A stretch of 64,000 bases of DNA from Tomitella gaofuii (GCF_014126825.1 NZ_CP059900.1:1364001-1428000); one strand, 5' to 3'. Positions 9,501 through 17,835 are shown, counted from the first letter of the stretch. Notes: a model not told the origin generated them from the letters alone. Numbers and translations are program-made.

Positions 9501-10255
9501 GGTTCGTTCCGGGTCTTGGCGGTACGAACGATTTCAGTATCGGCGTCTACCGGGGCGGTGGTGGCCCGAATAGTCACATGGCGGGCACGTTGGGCGACTT
9601 GAACGTGGAGGCTGGCGCTAACGGTGTGATCGCTGGCGTGGGCGCTCAGGGCGCGGCGGACTTCCCGTTGACGTGGCACCTGCCGTTGGAAGGTGATCCT
9701 GGCGGAATGCCGAACGGTGACAGCACGATTGACCTGTCCGGTATCACGGGGGATGGGGCGAGTGCGGGTGTCACGGCTGCGTCTGGTGGCGGTTCTGATC
9801 CGGGCGGGGACACGGTGCGCGTGTACGTGACGAACTGGCCGGCCGGTGGCGTGTCTAGTGGCGCGTCGTTGCCGTCTGCGGCTTCGTCTGGCGTGTCGGT
9901 GTCGAGCACTCCCACTATGCCGTCTGGCGGCGGCGTTGGGGGCACTCAGGACGCGGACCCGTACGGGTTCGGGTTGTGGGTGACTGATCCTGCGGCGGCT
10001 GTGCTCGATGCACTGTTCGAGGTGTTGGACATTGGGGACGTGTTCGATGGCGAGCAAGTGGCCACGGATACGCGGAATCAGTTTGGTATTCCTGCCCCGG
10101 TGGTGCCCGGTAGTGAGGATGAGGCTACGGGCGGTCCTCAGGTGGTCGGCACGGTTGTGAATGGTGACGTGCATGTGACGGATTACGACGAGTTCGCGGA
10201 TAACCAAGAGCGGGATATGAATGCCCTTGTGGGGGCTGGGGGGGTGTTCGGCTGA
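6506..10255 (+). CDS. Tape measure protein with C-terminal NlpC/P60-like domain
   Basis: About 1249 aa from GTG 6506, behind GGGGGG at 6492-6497 and aligned with the prophage 2 start (TVW(I/V)PV). Order: a long alanine-rich coiled coil (about 20-260), a globular part with VPILDSLATKLGKEVPDVLDM typical of phage tape measures, hydrophobic helices (about 540-760), then a C-terminal domain (about 950-1060) with GKPYQYAGVGNPSWDCSSY and NSHMAGTL. The Cys and His there fit an NlpC/P60 peptidase that opens the cell wall for DNA entry. It sets tail length. Confidence 0.88.
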   Translation: MASDGTVWIPVLPSMRGFAAQMVDGTGAAAKRASGEIEKEFSKAGQDAGKAAAAGIKSAVGDVQAASKQLADARKAEGDAAKQVQAAEKELAGLRKSGTASADEVSAAEGRLESAHKAVSSASAQTVSAQRELSTAHGKLATESEGAASAARKLAEAQRKEQDAAGKVAVAEEKLSDLQASGKASSSQLEAATQSLERAKSGLATASDRTAAAEANLASESDKAAASAAKMADRAEESGDAMRRADDGGKSFGSTLLDLGKKAGAAAIAFAGIKSIGSIFGDAISRASDTVAAEQSLSGLYGSAEDAADMMDRIGNISSGSKIDTGAYTEMAQSLGYLGVKGAQSEGIMRNLGKAIVGAGGDSSAFDTVSASLTKMQNEGKVTRESLNQLSGAGVPILDSLATKLGKEVPDVLDMVSNGLVDVDDVLGVLEDGTGQWMERLIEAGGEVDNTFGARWARAKDTVMEALGTAILPVLERLSPVISGVADGVTWLIGAFTSLGDNGNPVIDAAAAAWGYLKDGIGTAKDVLAGTVDVLANVVGWMDRNKTAVITVASIIGTVLLPALVTYGIQQTVTAAKAVAAWVAQGAAATVEAAKNVAAWVTLRAQAVGSAAAQVAASWRVVAGWVAAGASAVAQGAVIAAAWIGAKAQAVGSFIAMGASATVEAAKSAAAWVASSARTVAALVAQSAGFVASKAVMIAGAVATGVMTAAQWALNSAFLANPITWIVALIVGLVAAIVLIATKTTWFQDIWSAVWDAVSAAWDWVWDKLSTGFGYLKDGFQSIADKVGEVKDWILGKWDAIVEFVTGLPSKISSAASGMWDGIKDGFKSVVNTVIGWWNGMADKLTFKIPNIPGVPMRGETISILPHIGTLARGGVAGVGADGRLYGPGTGTSDSILGVDDTGWPTARVSAGEFVVNEKATRANLPLLQAINGQALATGGLVDAQDWARGESGKPYQYAGVGNPSWDCSSYMSGIYAVLTGQDPYARHFTTESDFEALGFVPGLGGTNDFSIGVYRGGGGPNSHMAGTLGDLNVEAGANGVIAGVGAQGAADFPLTWHLPLEGDPGGMPNGDSTIDLSGITGDGASAGVTAASGGGSDPGGDTVRVYVTNWPAGGVSSGASLPSAASSGVSVSSTPTMPSGGGVGGTQDADPYGFGLWVTDPAAAVLDALFEVLDIGDVFDGEQVATDTRNQFGIPAPVVPGSEDEATGGPQVVGTVVNGDVHVTDYDEFADNQERDMNALVGAGGVFG

Positions 10256-11133
10256 TGGATGATGTACGTGTCTGGTGGACGAGTGCCCACCGGCGGCATG
10301 TTTGGGACCTGACTAATGGGCCTGTGTGGCTTGATGGTGGGGTTTCTGGGCAGCATTGGCCGGATTTCTCGCAGGTGACGGCGCAACCGGCGCGGAAGGC
10401 GGGTGCCCTGTATCGGGGTACCCGTTGGAATGCGCGGAAGGTTGGGCTGAACGTGATCGTCGGTGACCCGTTCTGGTCGGCTGAGGTGCGTACGGGGTTG
10501 AAGTATCGGCACCTTGAATCCGATTGGAACTATGACCTTTCGGAAGAGACTACGGGCCGGCTGTGTTGGGTGACGGGGCGCGGGTACCGGTGGCTTGATT
10601 GCCGGGTGGAAAAGGCTACTGATCCTAAGGGTACGACTGATCCGGCGCGGCATGGCGTGGGCCGGTATTCGTACGTACTGGCATCGGATGAGGCGTTCTA
10701 TTCGGGGTTCCCTGCCCGGTACACGGTGGCATCGCGCGCGGACGAGAAGGTGAAGGGGCGCGTGTGGAACGTCGGGGATTACGAGGCGTTCCCGATTTTG
10801 CGTGTGCACGGTCCTGCGCAATGGGTGTTGGACGCGGGGCGCGGCGAGATTGTGTTGCCTGAGATTCGTGATGGTGATTGGTGGGATATTGACACTGATC
10901 CCGACGTGTTGACGGTTACGGATAGTCAGGGGGTGAATCGGCGGGACGTGTTTAACTCTGAGTGGGCGACCGGCCCGGATTCCGGCGGGCTGTCTGTGAA
11001 TGCGCTTTCGGTGCCAGTGCCACCGGGTGAGCCGGTGGAGGTGAAGGCTACTCCGGTGGGTCGTCCGCCGATAGGTAAGGATCGGGCGCGGGTTGAGGCT
11101 GTCATTCACCCTCGTTACAGGCGGGCGTGGTGA
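10255..11133 (+). CDS. Distal tail / minor tail protein
   Basis: 292 aa; the ATG overlaps the tape-measure TGA (TGATG). The beta-rich protein, with GALYRGTRWNARKVGLNVIV near residue 60 and a C-terminal VEAVIHPRYRRAW, corresponds to the prophage 2 gene at 47351 (VKLTPRYERPYGRTL at its end). Both follow the tape measure, which is where the Dit-like ring gene lies in siphoviruses. It probably joins the tail tube to the tip. Confidence 0.7.
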   Translation: MDDVRVWWTSAHRRHVWDLTNGPVWLDGGVSGQHWPDFSQVTAQPARKAGALYRGTRWNARKVGLNVIVGDPFWSAEVRTGLKYRHLESDWNYDLSEETTGRLCWVTGRGYRWLDCRVEKATDPKGTTDPARHGVGRYSYVLASDEAFYSGFPARYTVASRADEKVKGRVWNVGDYEAFPILRVHGPAQWVLDAGRGEIVLPEIRDGDWWDIDTDPDVLTVTDSQGVNRRDVFNSEWATGPDSGGLSVNALSVPVPPGEPVEVKATPVGRPPIGKDRARVEAVIHPRYRRAW

Positions 11134-11137
11134 TGGC

Positions 11138-12451
11138 ATGGAGCGTCTAGACATTCGGTATCTGTCCAACGAGGGCAGGGAGTTGGGCAACATCACGGAT
11201 CATATCGAGGCCAAGTTCACGTTTGCGCGGAACAAGGCTGCGGCGGGGACGTTGGTGTTGCCGGGGGATTCACCGGCCGCACCACGGTTGCGTGAGTGTG
11301 CGCCCACGGCGTCGCGCCCGTACGGGGACACGGTGCCGGTGCACTTGCATTTCCGTGGGCAGAAATGGACCGGCCGCGTGCACACGTACGAGAACAAGGG
11401 CGTGTACGGGGATAAAACGTTGACGGCGCAGTTGGTGTCTGATTGGCGGCACATGGGCGGCGTGTTGGCGTACCCTAACCCGTTGTTGCCGTTGGTGTCT
11501 CAGTGGCCGAAGAATGACCCGTATATCGGGCCTATGGATACTGCGGTGCACTACTACATGTTGAAGAACAAGGGGCGGTACAACTTGCCGGTGCACATCG
11601 TGTGGCCGGAGGGCGTCGAGTGGTTCAACATTAATGAGTGGGTAAACTTTATGGCCCGCATGGCACCGTTTGACGAGTTGTTCAAGGATGCGCTGCGGGA
11701 CACGGGCGCGCACGTCGAGTTGTTCATGTGGACACCCGGTGATCCGCAACCGGGCGGTAGTACGTTGGTGAAGCCTACGCTGGTGTTGCGGATTAGTCCG
11801 CCGCGAAAGAACGTGGTGGTGGCGTGGGATGAGCGTGTGGGTGGCGGCATCCTGGAATCGAAAGTGTCGGGCAAAACGTCTACGGCTGCGCACGTCGTGG
11901 TGGGCGGCAAGACGTACGACTTCGTTAACAATCTGATTTCGGCGGGCGCGAACGCGATTATCAACGGTGCGCTGTCGTTCTTTGGTCTCGCTGGCGTTGG
12001 CAACATTATCACGAACGAACTTGACGACGTGTTCATGGCGTTCAACGCGTTTCACAATTGGGATACGGCTACGACTAACGGGCCGTTCTATCTGCGCGAG
12101 ACGTACGCGAATGGCGGGGCCGGCGGGTTCACTGCGGACGCGGTGCAGTCGGGCGCTACGGCGTTGTACGAGCACAAGGCGCGTAAGACGGTGCGTTTCA
12201 CTGTGGCGGACGGGTTGCCGTGGAGGTTCGGCGAGGATTTCCTGTTGAACGATATTGTGCGCGCGTTCATTGACGGCGAGTGGCATGAACAAGTGGTGGA
12301 CGCGGTAACGGTGTCCGAGACGCGCGATAAGGGCGTGTTGGTTGAGCCGGTGATCGGTGACGATGATATTGGGGCACCGCCGATTGCGAAGATGATTCGC
12401 CACGGGCAGGACACTATCAAGTGGTTGAAGGCGCTTAGTTTGGCGTCGTGA
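11138..12451 (+). CDS. Minor tail protein, Gp37-like
   Basis: 437 aa from ATG 11138; an ATG at 11133 ends after five codons and an in-frame start at 11093 lies inside the previous gene. The N-terminus LDIRYLSNEGRELGNITDHIEA is the typical opening of the siphovirus Gp37-like tail family. The end reads VEPVIGDDDIGAPPIAKMIR. The homologue at 48268 shares FLSTVDDAISGDF and the PYFGP motif (YIGP here). It is probably part of the tail-tip hub. Confidence 0.72.
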   Translation: MERLDIRYLSNEGRELGNITDHIEAKFTFARNKAAAGTLVLPGDSPAAPRLRECAPTASRPYGDTVPVHLHFRGQKWTGRVHTYENKGVYGDKTLTAQLVSDWRHMGGVLAYPNPLLPLVSQWPKNDPYIGPMDTAVHYYMLKNKGRYNLPVHIVWPEGVEWFNINEWVNFMARMAPFDELFKDALRDTGAHVELFMWTPGDPQPGGSTLVKPTLVLRISPPRKNVVVAWDERVGGGILESKVSGKTSTAAHVVVGGKTYDFVNNLISAGANAIINGALSFFGLAGVGNIITNELDDVFMAFNAFHNWDTATTNGPFYLRETYANGGAGGFTADAVQSGATALYEHKARKTVRFTVADGLPWRFGEDFLLNDIVRAFIDGEWHEQVVDAVTVSETRDKGVLVEPVIGDDDIGAPPIAKMIRHGQDTIKWLKALSLAS

Positions 12452-12462
12452 CGGGGGGCGCT

Positions 12463-13212
12463 ATGGCGTTGATTACGGAGAACGGTTGGAGTCAGTGCGG
12501 GGCCGGTGCGACGGTGCGCGCACTGGTCCCGGGGACGAAGAATGTTCGGGTGGAGGTTCGGGCCGGCATTGCGGCAACGATCCTGAACGCGTGGGTGGCG
12601 TGGTACCACGCAAACGTTGAATCGGTGGACCGGTACAAGCCACGAGACTATTGGGGCTGGTCTGCGACGAATGACGTGTGGAACAGTAACCACCTTTCGG
12701 GTACTGCGGTGGACTTGTGTGCGACTCAATATCCGTGGGGGCTGCGGACGATGCCTGAGGGGCGTCGGGCGAAGATTCGTGAGGGTCTGCGTCTGTTTGA
12801 GGGCACGATCTTTTGGGGTGCGGATTGGGGCCGTGCGGACGAAATGCACTACCAACTGAACTACCCGGAGGGCGACGCGCGTAATGCTGCGTTCGTGAAG
12901 AAACTAGAGGACGGCTATCTGGGCATTTACGGTCCGGGTGGTGGTAGCGGGGAAGAGGTGGCCGGATTGGCTATTAGTGAGAATCGGTTGCGTGAACTGA
13001 TTTACGAGTGCTTGGAAACGTTCGTGGGGCCGATTGGTTCTGACGTGAAGGATTGTCGTCAGCAGTTGACCGGGGCGCGGAATGACTTTGAGGGTTATCC
13101 GGGGTTCCCGCATGGCGGTAAGCGCACGTTGTATGACGTTGCGGTGGCCACGGCAGAGAAGAGCGGTGTACCGGGGTGCCATGATACGGCACCGGGTAAG
13201 GGGGTTGAGTGA
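12463..13212 (+). CDS. Endolysin, M15-type peptidase (LysA)
   Basis: 249 aa from ATG 12463 behind GGGGGG; GTG 12448 (GTGA overlap) is the alternative. The zinc-peptidase motifs SNHLSGTAVDL and DEMHYQ of the M15/VanY fold are present, so it should cut peptidoglycan stem peptides. A second module from about residue 165 (ETFVGPIGSDVKDCRQQLTG) recurs in the prophage 2 endolysin, which has a GH19 domain inserted between the two parts. The holin follows directly. Confidence 0.85.
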   Translation: MALITENGWSQCGAGATVRALVPGTKNVRVEVRAGIAATILNAWVAWYHANVESVDRYKPRDYWGWSATNDVWNSNHLSGTAVDLCATQYPWGLRTMPEGRRAKIREGLRLFEGTIFWGADWGRADEMHYQLNYPEGDARNAAFVKKLEDGYLGIYGPGGGSGEEVAGLAISENRLRELIYECLETFVGPIGSDVKDCRQQLTGARNDFEGYPGFPHGGKRTLYDVAVATAEKSGVPGCHDTAPGKGVE

Positions 13213-13442
13213 TGGCGGACATTTTCAGTTTGGACGGTTTGACGGAGGCGGCTAAGCGCACTGTGCGTACGTTTGCGCAGGCGTTGGCGTCGTTCCTGGG
13301 CGTGGGGTCGGGTTTGGCTGGCGTGGATTGGAAGGTGGCTCTTGGGGCCGCTGGCGGTGCTGCGCTGTTGTCGTTCTTGCACGCGGTATCTGGTGACGTG
13401 TCCGGGGGTAGTGGTGCCTCTGGCCGTCACGCGGTGACGTGA
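13212..13442 (+). CDS. Holin
   Basis: 76 aa from ATG 13212, which overlaps the endolysin stop. Two hydrophobic segments (about residues 22-35 and 40-58, with a GVDWKVALG turn between) and a short polar tail fit the r1t-type holin family. The prophage 2 gene at 52005 has the same plan with DLDWGNAAAVVG at the turn. It forms the membrane hole that times lysis. Confidence 0.78.
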   Translation: MADIFSLDGLTEAAKRTVRTFAQALASFLGVGSGLAGVDWKVALGAAGGAALLSFLHAVSGDVSGGSGASGRHAVT

Positions 13443-13822
13443 GCCTTGAAGAGCATCCGTGGGTTGCGTGGGTGAGTGTCGCGGGCGCGGTGGCTACTGG
13501 TCTCGTGGCACTGTCCGGGCGGGTGCGTGAGTTGTTGCGTCCGTTGTATGCGTGGCTGACGGATTCTGAGGTGCGGCATTTGGAGCGTGTGCGGCGTATC
13601 GAGGTGGCGGCTGCGGCGTTGAATGATGCGCGTAACGAAACGCTCATGAAGCAGATTGCGGCGTTGTCGTTGCAGTTGGATGCGTCTTTGCGGGCGTCGC
13701 GGGAGGCTGAGCAGCGGCACGCGGAGGAAATGGCTTCGTTGCGGGCGGAGTTGGCGGCGCAAACGAACGAGATTGTGGCGTTGCGCGCTGAGTTGGCGGA
13801 GTACAGGAACAAGGGGGAGTAA
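13439..13822 (+). CDS. Membrane-anchored coiled-coil lysis-cassette protein
   Basis: 127 aa from GTG 13439 (GTGA overlap with the holin). One N-terminal membrane segment (about residues 8-28), then a long coiled coil rich in Arg/Glu/Ala. The same plan and position occur in prophage 2 (52241). Proteins of this type next to actinophage holins are annotated as DUF2746-like. A role as second holin or spanin-like factor is possible but unproven. Confidence 0.65.
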   Translation: MSLEEHPWVAWVSVAGAVATGLVALSGRVRELLRPLYAWLTDSEVRHLERVRRIEVAAAALNDARNETLMKQIAALSLQLDASLRASREAEQRHAEEMASLRAELAAQTNEIVALRAELAEYRNKGE

Positions 13823-14907
13823 TGGCGAATTACGATGATGACGGGGCGGTGTTTGACGACCTTAGTCTGATGTTGACGGCGAACTTTATTGACTATGAGG
13901 ATTACCCTACGTCGGGGAACCTGATGGTTGAAGTTCGGAATGATCGGGGCCGTATTCAGTTGCCGCGTGGTCGTCGTGGTTTGCCTGGCCAGCCGGGGGA
14001 GGCGGCTAAGCCGTTCGACGGGATCAAGAGCATTCCGACTGCGGAGAATCTTCCGGCTGATCCGACAGAGGGGCAGAAGAGCACTGCCTACGTGGCGCAG
14101 GATACGGGCATCATGTGGGCGTGGGATGCCGAGTTGGCGAGTCCTGAGTTTCGGGAAGTCGGGTTGTTCCGGGGCGAGCGGGGGCCGCGTGGGGACACAG
14201 TGCAGATCGTAGCGGGGAGCATCACGACTACGGCACCGGGTAGTTCTCCGACGCAGGGGTTTACCGAGATTTCGGATGGCGTGTACCGGTGGGATGTGAC
14301 GTTGCCGCGTGGCGTTGAGGGGCCGGAAGGGCCGGTCGGTCCGCGTGGGCCGGCTGCGTCGGTGGAAGAGGCGGCGGATGTTGAGTATGACCGTCCGCCG
14401 GAGCCTGGCGACGTGCTGGTGTACGGGGATAGTGCTAAGTGGTCTCCGTCTCCGTTCTTCCGTGAGATTGGCCCGTACTCGCCTAAGTCTGAGGATTGGC
14501 GTTCGGGACAGGGGCAGTGGACGAGCGCAACGCAGTCGGTGATTGCGACTGTGGATATTCCGGGGTTGCCGTGGAAGTGGCGTCCTAAGGTGTTTGGGAA
14601 CGTGCAAATGGGTTCGGGTTTGGGCACGCGGGTGCAGTGTGAGGTCCGGTTGGGTTCGGATTCGGGGATCATTGTGGGCGTGGGTCCGGGGCGTGTGAAT
14701 GACAACGATCAACAGTGCACGATTTCGCCACGGTTTGGTGCTGACATTCATCCGAATAGTGATTCTGCGGTGGTGGAGGCTGGCGCGCCTGTCACGTTGT
14801 ATTTGATGCGTCGTCGCGTGTCGGGTGGCCTGTTGACGGCGTGGTTTGATTATCAGTCGCATTTGAATGTGTGGTGTGTTCCGGTGGACCTTGGCGGGTC
14901 TGTGTAG
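13822..14907 (+). CDS. Minor tail / fibre protein with collagen-like segments
   Basis: 361 aa; the ATG overlaps the preceding TAA (TAATG). Short Gly-X-Y runs (GRRGLPGQPGEA near residue 50, GVEGPEGPVGPRGPA near 170) alternate with beta segments, a pattern of trimeric tail fibres. The C-terminal 130 residues look like a jelly-roll binding head. It is the first of three likely receptor-binding tail genes after the lysis cassette. Confidence 0.65.
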   Translation: MANYDDDGAVFDDLSLMLTANFIDYEDYPTSGNLMVEVRNDRGRIQLPRGRRGLPGQPGEAAKPFDGIKSIPTAENLPADPTEGQKSTAYVAQDTGIMWAWDAELASPEFREVGLFRGERGPRGDTVQIVAGSITTTAPGSSPTQGFTEISDGVYRWDVTLPRGVEGPEGPVGPRGPAASVEEAADVEYDRPPEPGDVLVYGDSAKWSPSPFFREIGPYSPKSEDWRSGQGQWTSATQSVIATVDIPGLPWKWRPKVFGNVQMGSGLGTRVQCEVRLGSDSGIIVGVGPGRVNDNDQQCTISPRFGADIHPNSDSAVVEAGAPVTLYLMRRRVSGGLLTAWFDYQSHLNVWCVPVDLGGSV

Positions 14908-14919
14908 CGGGGGTGTTTG

Positions 14920-16590
14920 ATGGCGGTTTTTGAGTATGCGCGTCCTAAGGGCGTGGAGGTTGCGCCTTTTGATGAGCAGATCGCCACCAAGCGCATGTCT
15001 TTGTCGGACCTTGTGGCGTTGGATGAAACGTCGGTGGCGGCTGCGTATGACTTGGCCGGCCGCGCGTTGGACGCTGCACAGTCGGGTAGCGGAGGCGATG
15101 GCGGGGACGACGATTCCGGGGGCGTGAACTTGCGGGAGCCGTTTACTCGGGCGGGGGCGATGCCGTCCGGGTGGTCGGCGTTCTCCGGTCCGGGCGTGGC
15201 ATCCACCAACGTCACGGTTGGTGGTTCGGGTGTTTACGCGCCAAATAAGGGGATCGTGGTCGCTTTGCATGACACCCCGCTGGACACTGAATCCCAAATT
15301 ACTGAAATGCGTTTGACTCGTAATGACGTGGACACGGTGAATGCGGCTGGCACTGGCGGGTATCGTATTATGCCGTGCCTGGTTCTTCGTTCCGACCCTG
15401 ATGCCGAGTCGTTTATGTACGCTGGTATCGGTAACAGTCAAGTCGTGATTGGCCGTGCCGTTTCTTCGGGTGGTTCGTGGACGTTGCACGACAAAGAGAC
15501 CGTTGATACTGGCGTGCATATTGGCGACTTGGTTACGTTCAAGGCGGATGGTCCTCAGTATTCGATTAGGGTGAATGGGGCGCAACTGGCGTCTTGGTTT
15601 GATGTGACCAACTTGCATCCCACGACGGGCAGGCACGTCGGGTTTCGGACCGGCCGGGACACTTTTTTCGGTTACAAGTACGGGATTCTGAAAGATTGGC
15701 GTGGTGCTGATCTATCGCCTACTTTGACGACAGGTGTCGGCTGGCGTATTGCCCGCGCATCCGAGTCGACAGTATCCGTGACGAAGGGCGTCTTTTACAA
15801 AAACGTGTTTGACACGGTTGTGCGTTTGGCGGGTGTGGGCTCTAATCCTGGTCCGGGCGTTATCAACATTCATCAAACCGGTTGGTACGTGGTCCGTCTT
15901 CGTTTCGAGAGGACGACAGGGAAAATCACGGGATGGGCCTCCCTGTATCGACGTAAGCCGGATGGCCAAGACTACGAACTGATTAGTTCGTCTACCAAGG
16001 GGCATGAAAACAACGCATCGGGCACGTTTGTAGTGTACTTGGAAGAGGGGGACGTGCTGCGCGCGGGGCAAGATGGCCCGGATATGAGCATTAGCGGTAA
16101 CTCCACTTTGAACGGGACGGTGTTTGAGGGCGCGATGGTTTCAGGGTTGCGCGGTCTTCCGGGTGCCACGGGCGAGAAGGGGGACACGGGGCCGGCGAAC
16201 GCGTTGGAGATTGGCACGGTGGAGCGCGGCGAGGAAGCCGGGGCGACGATCACGGGTGACGCACCGGCGCAAGTCCTGAACCTGACTTTGCCTAAGGGGG
16301 ATACGGGCGCGGAATCGACGGTGCCGGGGCCGCGTGGCGAGCGGGGGCCTCAGGGTGAGCGTGGGCCTCAGGGTGAGCGGGGGCCTCAGGGGTTGAAGGG
16401 CGAGACGGGGGACCAGGGGCCTCAGGGTCCGCTTGGGAACACGGGCGCGCGTGGGCCTAAGGGTGACAAGGGAGATACGGGCGCGCGTGGGCCTAAGGGC
16501 GAGCAAGGCGATTCGAGTGCCTACCAGTTCGTCACTCAGTGGCCGACAGACCCCGTGCCGAACGTGGTGTACATGATGGCGGAGGCGTGA
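14920..16590 (+). CDS. Tail fibre with C-terminal collagen-like stalk
   Basis: 556 aa from ATG 14920; the upstream TTG is ignored. A globular part of about 400 residues contains a possible lectin or laminin-G-like sandwich (about 70-240). From about residue 410 there are perfect and near-perfect Gly-X-Y repeats, including three copies of GERGPQ. The end reads QFVTQWPTDPVPNVVYMMAEA. The repeated codons (ggg cct cag ggt gag cg) show recent expansion, so length polymorphism is expected. Confidence 0.7.
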   Translation: MAVFEYARPKGVEVAPFDEQIATKRMSLSDLVALDETSVAAAYDLAGRALDAAQSGSGGDGGDDDSGGVNLREPFTRAGAMPSGWSAFSGPGVASTNVTVGGSGVYAPNKGIVVALHDTPLDTESQITEMRLTRNDVDTVNAAGTGGYRIMPCLVLRSDPDAESFMYAGIGNSQVVIGRAVSSGGSWTLHDKETVDTGVHIGDLVTFKADGPQYSIRVNGAQLASWFDVTNLHPTTGRHVGFRTGRDTFFGYKYGILKDWRGADLSPTLTTGVGWRIARASESTVSVTKGVFYKNVFDTVVRLAGVGSNPGPGVINIHQTGWYVVRLRFERTTGKITGWASLYRRKPDGQDYELISSSTKGHENNASGTFVVYLEEGDVLRAGQDGPDMSISGNSTLNGTVFEGAMVSGLRGLPGATGEKGDTGPANALEIGTVERGEEAGATITGDAPAQVLNLTLPKGDTGAESTVPGPRGERGPQGERGPQGERGPQGLKGETGDQGPQGPLGNTGARGPKGDKGDTGARGPKGEQGDSSAYQFVTQWPTDPVPNVVYMMAEA

Positions 16591-16593
16591 ACC

Positions 16594-17298
16594 ATGCCGA
16601 TGATGATTGATGGCAAGACGTTGACGGCGATGCGTCAGGATGGTGTGGAGGTTGGGCAGGCTCGGGTGTGGCATCCGGATGGGCAGTGGTTCCGGGTGTT
16701 CCGTAAGCCGCAAGAGCCAAGATTCTTGGTCGTTAACCACACGATCACAGGCGTCGCCTACCGAGACGTGCCCGCGTGGGCCGATTATGTGGCGTTTTAC
16801 GTGTGGGGCGGTGGCGGTGGCGGTTCCGGGGGCGATGGCGGCGGGTTCCGTACCGGTACCGGCGGTGCGGCGGGGCAGGCGCGCGGCTTGGGTCCGCTGA
16901 GCCTTGTTACTTACCCTCTGAGGCGTCTAGCGATGATGGCGGGCGCGTATGGCGCGGGGGGCGCTAAGGAGTCGTCTGGGAAGGCTGGGGGCGATTCCGG
17001 GGTGCAGGCGACCTTGGACGGCAACACGTGGGAGGTATACCTTACCGCCAAAGGCGGGGCCGGAGGTTCCGGATACAACGGTACGGCGGGCGGCACCGCT
17101 GACTCGCTCAGGCTGCGTAATGGCGAGATGATTACCGGCGGCAAGGGCGGGTCCAACAACCAAGCCGGTACCGCACCGGGCGGCGGCGGTGGCGCGGGCA
17201 CCGGAGGCGTTTTCGGCAACGCCAACCCTGGCAAGCCTGGCGGTCGCGGTCGCGTGGCTGTGGCGTTCTGGAACGAGGATTGGCAGGCGGTGAACTAG
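16594..17298 (+). CDS. Glycine-rich tail-tip protein
   Basis: 234 aa starting MPMMIDGKTLTAMRQDGVEVGQARVW. The C-terminal two thirds have poly-glycine runs (GGGGGGSGGDGGG, GGGGGAGTGG), typical of the glycine-rich adhesin domains at the tips of actinophage and T-even-like fibres. The prophage 2 proteins at 52678 and 53784 have the same architecture. It is the last rightward gene of prophage 1, and its stop overlaps the end of the leftward helix-turn-helix gene. Confidence 0.7.
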   Translation: MPMMIDGKTLTAMRQDGVEVGQARVWHPDGQWFRVFRKPQEPRFLVVNHTITGVAYRDVPAWADYVAFYVWGGGGGGSGGDGGGFRTGTGGAAGQARGLGPLSLVTYPLRRLAMMAGAYGAGGAKESSGKAGGDSGVQATLDGNTWEVYLTAKGGAGGSGYNGTAGGTADSLRLRNGEMITGGKGGSNNQAGTAPGGGGGAGTGGVFGNANPGKPGGRGRVAVAFWNEDWQAVN

Positions 17299-17492
17299 CG
17301 GCGGTCGGTACGTGCGCCTTGCCCTGGCCGGCCCGCGTGCCACGCGCGCACTTCGTCCGCATCCCACAAGGGTGTCCTGCCGACGTACTCGATTGGTTGG
17401 GGTGCCCGGTGGCGGTTGACGTACGCCGACCACGTAGAGGCGGTGACCCCTACATGGTCGGCGCAGTCGGCGCGTAGCCAGCGTTCAGGCAT
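17295..17492 (-). CDS. Small helix-turn-helix protein (excisionase/MerR-like)
   Basis: 65 aa. LRADCADHVGVTASTWSAYV is a helix-turn-helix, and VGRTPLWDADEVRAWHAGRP is the wing-like segment of HTH_17/AlpA-type proteins. Such proteins act as excision directionality factors or small regulators. ATG 17492 overlaps the stop of the upstream membrane gene by ATGCCTGA, so translation is probably coupled. A longer in-frame start exists at 17540. No integrase lies beside it in this window. Confidence 0.6.
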   Translation of the reverse strand: MPERWLRADCADHVGVTASTWSAYVNRHRAPQPIEYVGRTPLWDADEVRAWHAGRPGQGARTDRR

Positions 17493-17640
17493 CGCGCGCC
17501 GGACGGTGGAGCCATGCACGCCATGCGACGAGCGCGCCAAGCGCGGCCCAGTATGGCCACGGCGAGCGGAACGCTACGAGGATGGACGCGGTACTGGCCA
17601 ACCCTACGAGGTCGGGCGGTATGCGTTTGACGATGTGCAT
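17485..17640 (-). CDS. Small two-TM membrane protein, 51 aa
   Basis: ATG 17640 is preceded by AAGGAACCGG on the minus strand. The protein has two hydrophobic stretches (LVGLASTASILVAF and PYWAALGALVAWRAW). A longer in-frame start at 17694 would add a charged leader without a ribosome site. No family recognised. As the middle gene of a leftward operon at the prophage edge it could act in exclusion or immunity, but this is inference from context only. Confidence 0.5.
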   Translation of the reverse strand: MHIVKRIPPDLVGLASTASILVAFRSPWPYWAALGALVAWRAWLHRPARDA

Positions 17641-17681
17641 TCCGGTTCCTTCCGTTGCGGAGGTTGTGGGACCCTGGGGGC

Positions 17682-17712
17682 GGGTCCGGGGCACTATTTC
17701 TGCCCCGGACCC
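17682..17712. terminator. Perfect 12-bp hairpin, probable bidirectional terminator
   Basis: GGGTCCGGGGCA (17682-17693) pairs perfectly with 17701-17712 around a 7-nt loop. It lies between the 38-aa and 51-aa leftward genes and could also stop rightward late transcripts of prophage 1. There is no U-tract, as is common in high-GC actinobacteria. Confidence 0.6.
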
Positions 17713-17718
17713 TTCCCG

Positions 17719-17835
17719 TCACCGCTTGCGGCGGTGCTTACCTGGTGGGCGGTTGCGGCGTCCCTGCAAGACCATGATCACGTTCAGGATCAGGCTTGCG
17801 ATGGGTACCGCATCGCGCCAGGTGAAGGGGTCCAA
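17719..17835 (-). CDS. Single-pass micro-protein with TTG start, 38 aa
   Basis: TTG 17835 lies 7 nt downstream of a perfect GGAGG on the minus strand, and the frame runs to TGA at 17719. The product has one membrane helix (VPIASLILNVIMVL) followed by a strongly basic tail (GRRNRPPGKHRRKR). It is the first gene after the promoter at 17903-17932. No family recognised. The plan, a short helix plus a cationic tail, is seen in many phage micro-proteins. Confidence 0.5.
   Translation of the reverse strand: MDPFTWRDAVPIASLILNVIMVLQGRRNRPPGKHRRKR

Noticed and set aside
8183-10207. Minus-strand 674-codon frame opposite the prophage 1 tape measure
   Set aside because: It is strongly Arg-rich without domains, a complement artefact of the tape-measure codon pattern.
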